DNA of 32,297 nt from Clostridia bacterium. GTDB lineage: Bacteria > Bacillota_A > Clostridia > UBA1381. How positions within the stretch are numbered: the first letter of the stretch is position 1; each line of letters opens with the position of its first letter. The stretch lies in NCBI GenBank assembly GCA_017451145.1, contig JAFSSG010000018.1, forward strand, positions 1 to 32,297, written 5' to 3'. Made by a program: the position numbers and the translations under genes. Positions 32,241 through 32,297 of the stretch are shown here, piece by piece. The notes under the pieces are model-generated. The model saw only the letters and a list, made by a program, of their open reading frames with translations. It was not told where the DNA came from and did no database searches.

Positions 32241-32269
32241 TTGACAACATAAGAGTAATTTAATATAAT
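32241..32269 (+). promoter_or_regulatory. consensus promoter firing out of the window
   Basis: -35 TTGACA (32241-32246), 17-bp spacer, -10 TATAAT (32264-32269); both hexamers are consensus. AAGGTGG at 32284-32290 is a ribosome site for a gene that begins beyond the right edge. Confidence 0.88.
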
Positions 32270-32297
32270 GGTTTTGGGTGATTAAGGTGGATATAAA

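Noticed and set aside
1..32297. CRISPR array, insertion sequence or prophage
   Set aside because: No regularly spaced direct repeats, transposase, integrase or phage structural gene is present; all long frames are accounted for by housekeeping or small accessory genes.

Overview
The window is chromosomal DNA from an AT-rich Gram-positive bacterium, most likely a member of class Clostridia (Bacillota). The evidence is its gene families: FtsEX next to an M23 hydrolase, alr next to an EndoA/MazF toxin, RuvX/DUF1292/IreB, a ParE/ParC pair of the clostridial type, a VanW-family protein and a single-chain class II glycyl-tRNA synthetase. Strong AGGAGG ribosome sites and TTGACA-N17-TATAAT promoters fit the same assignment. 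Gene density is high. I see no rRNA, tRNA, CRISPR array, insertion sequence or prophage.

Layout. 1-5343 (+): a CdaR/PucR-type regulator, then ftsE-ftsX-M23 hydrolase (division and wall hydrolysis), then an S41 C-terminal processing protease. 5323-8455 (-): RecD2 helicase followed by an EamA transporter. 8573-12934 (+): a tight operon of ITP/XTP pyrophosphatase, a small membrane protein, NAD(P)HX repair enzyme, alanine racemase, an unusual antitoxin and EndoA/MazF. 12961-13224: a terminator and then four hairpin repeats in a row. 13240-15482: a small XRE regulator (-), a SLOG/YpsA-like protein (+) and a cation:proton antiporter (+) with its own promoter and a leader hairpin. 15479-17394 (+): rpsB-tsf with a structured leader and strong terminator. 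17422-22440 (-): parE-parC and a TagA/WecG glycosyltransferase. 22618-26944 (+): a Cys-cluster protein, a VanW-family protein and topoisomerase III. 26957-29028 (-): ruvX, DUF1292, a probable structured RNA, ireB and a CpsB/YwqE-type PHP phosphatase. 29141-30152 (+): PqqD-like protein, soluble S24/S26 peptidase and a 69-residue orphan protein. 30164-31975 (-): glycyl-tRNA synthetase and MscL. The right end holds DnaA-box-like sites and a promoter firing out of the window.

Functional themes are core: cell envelope and division (FtsEX/M23, S41, Alr, TagA, VanW, CpsB, IreB), DNA topology and repair (RecD2, ParCE, TopB, RuvX), translation (S2, EF-Ts, GlyRS) and metabolite repair (RdgB, NnrD/E). 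The parts most worth a second look are: the antitoxin that keeps the MazF-binding tail but has no visible ribbon-helix-helix domain; the PqqD/peptidase/small-protein cluster; the independently promoted RNA between DUF1292 and ireB; a palindrome that exactly fills a promoter spacer ahead of the S41 protease; and the DnaA-box cluster at the right edge.
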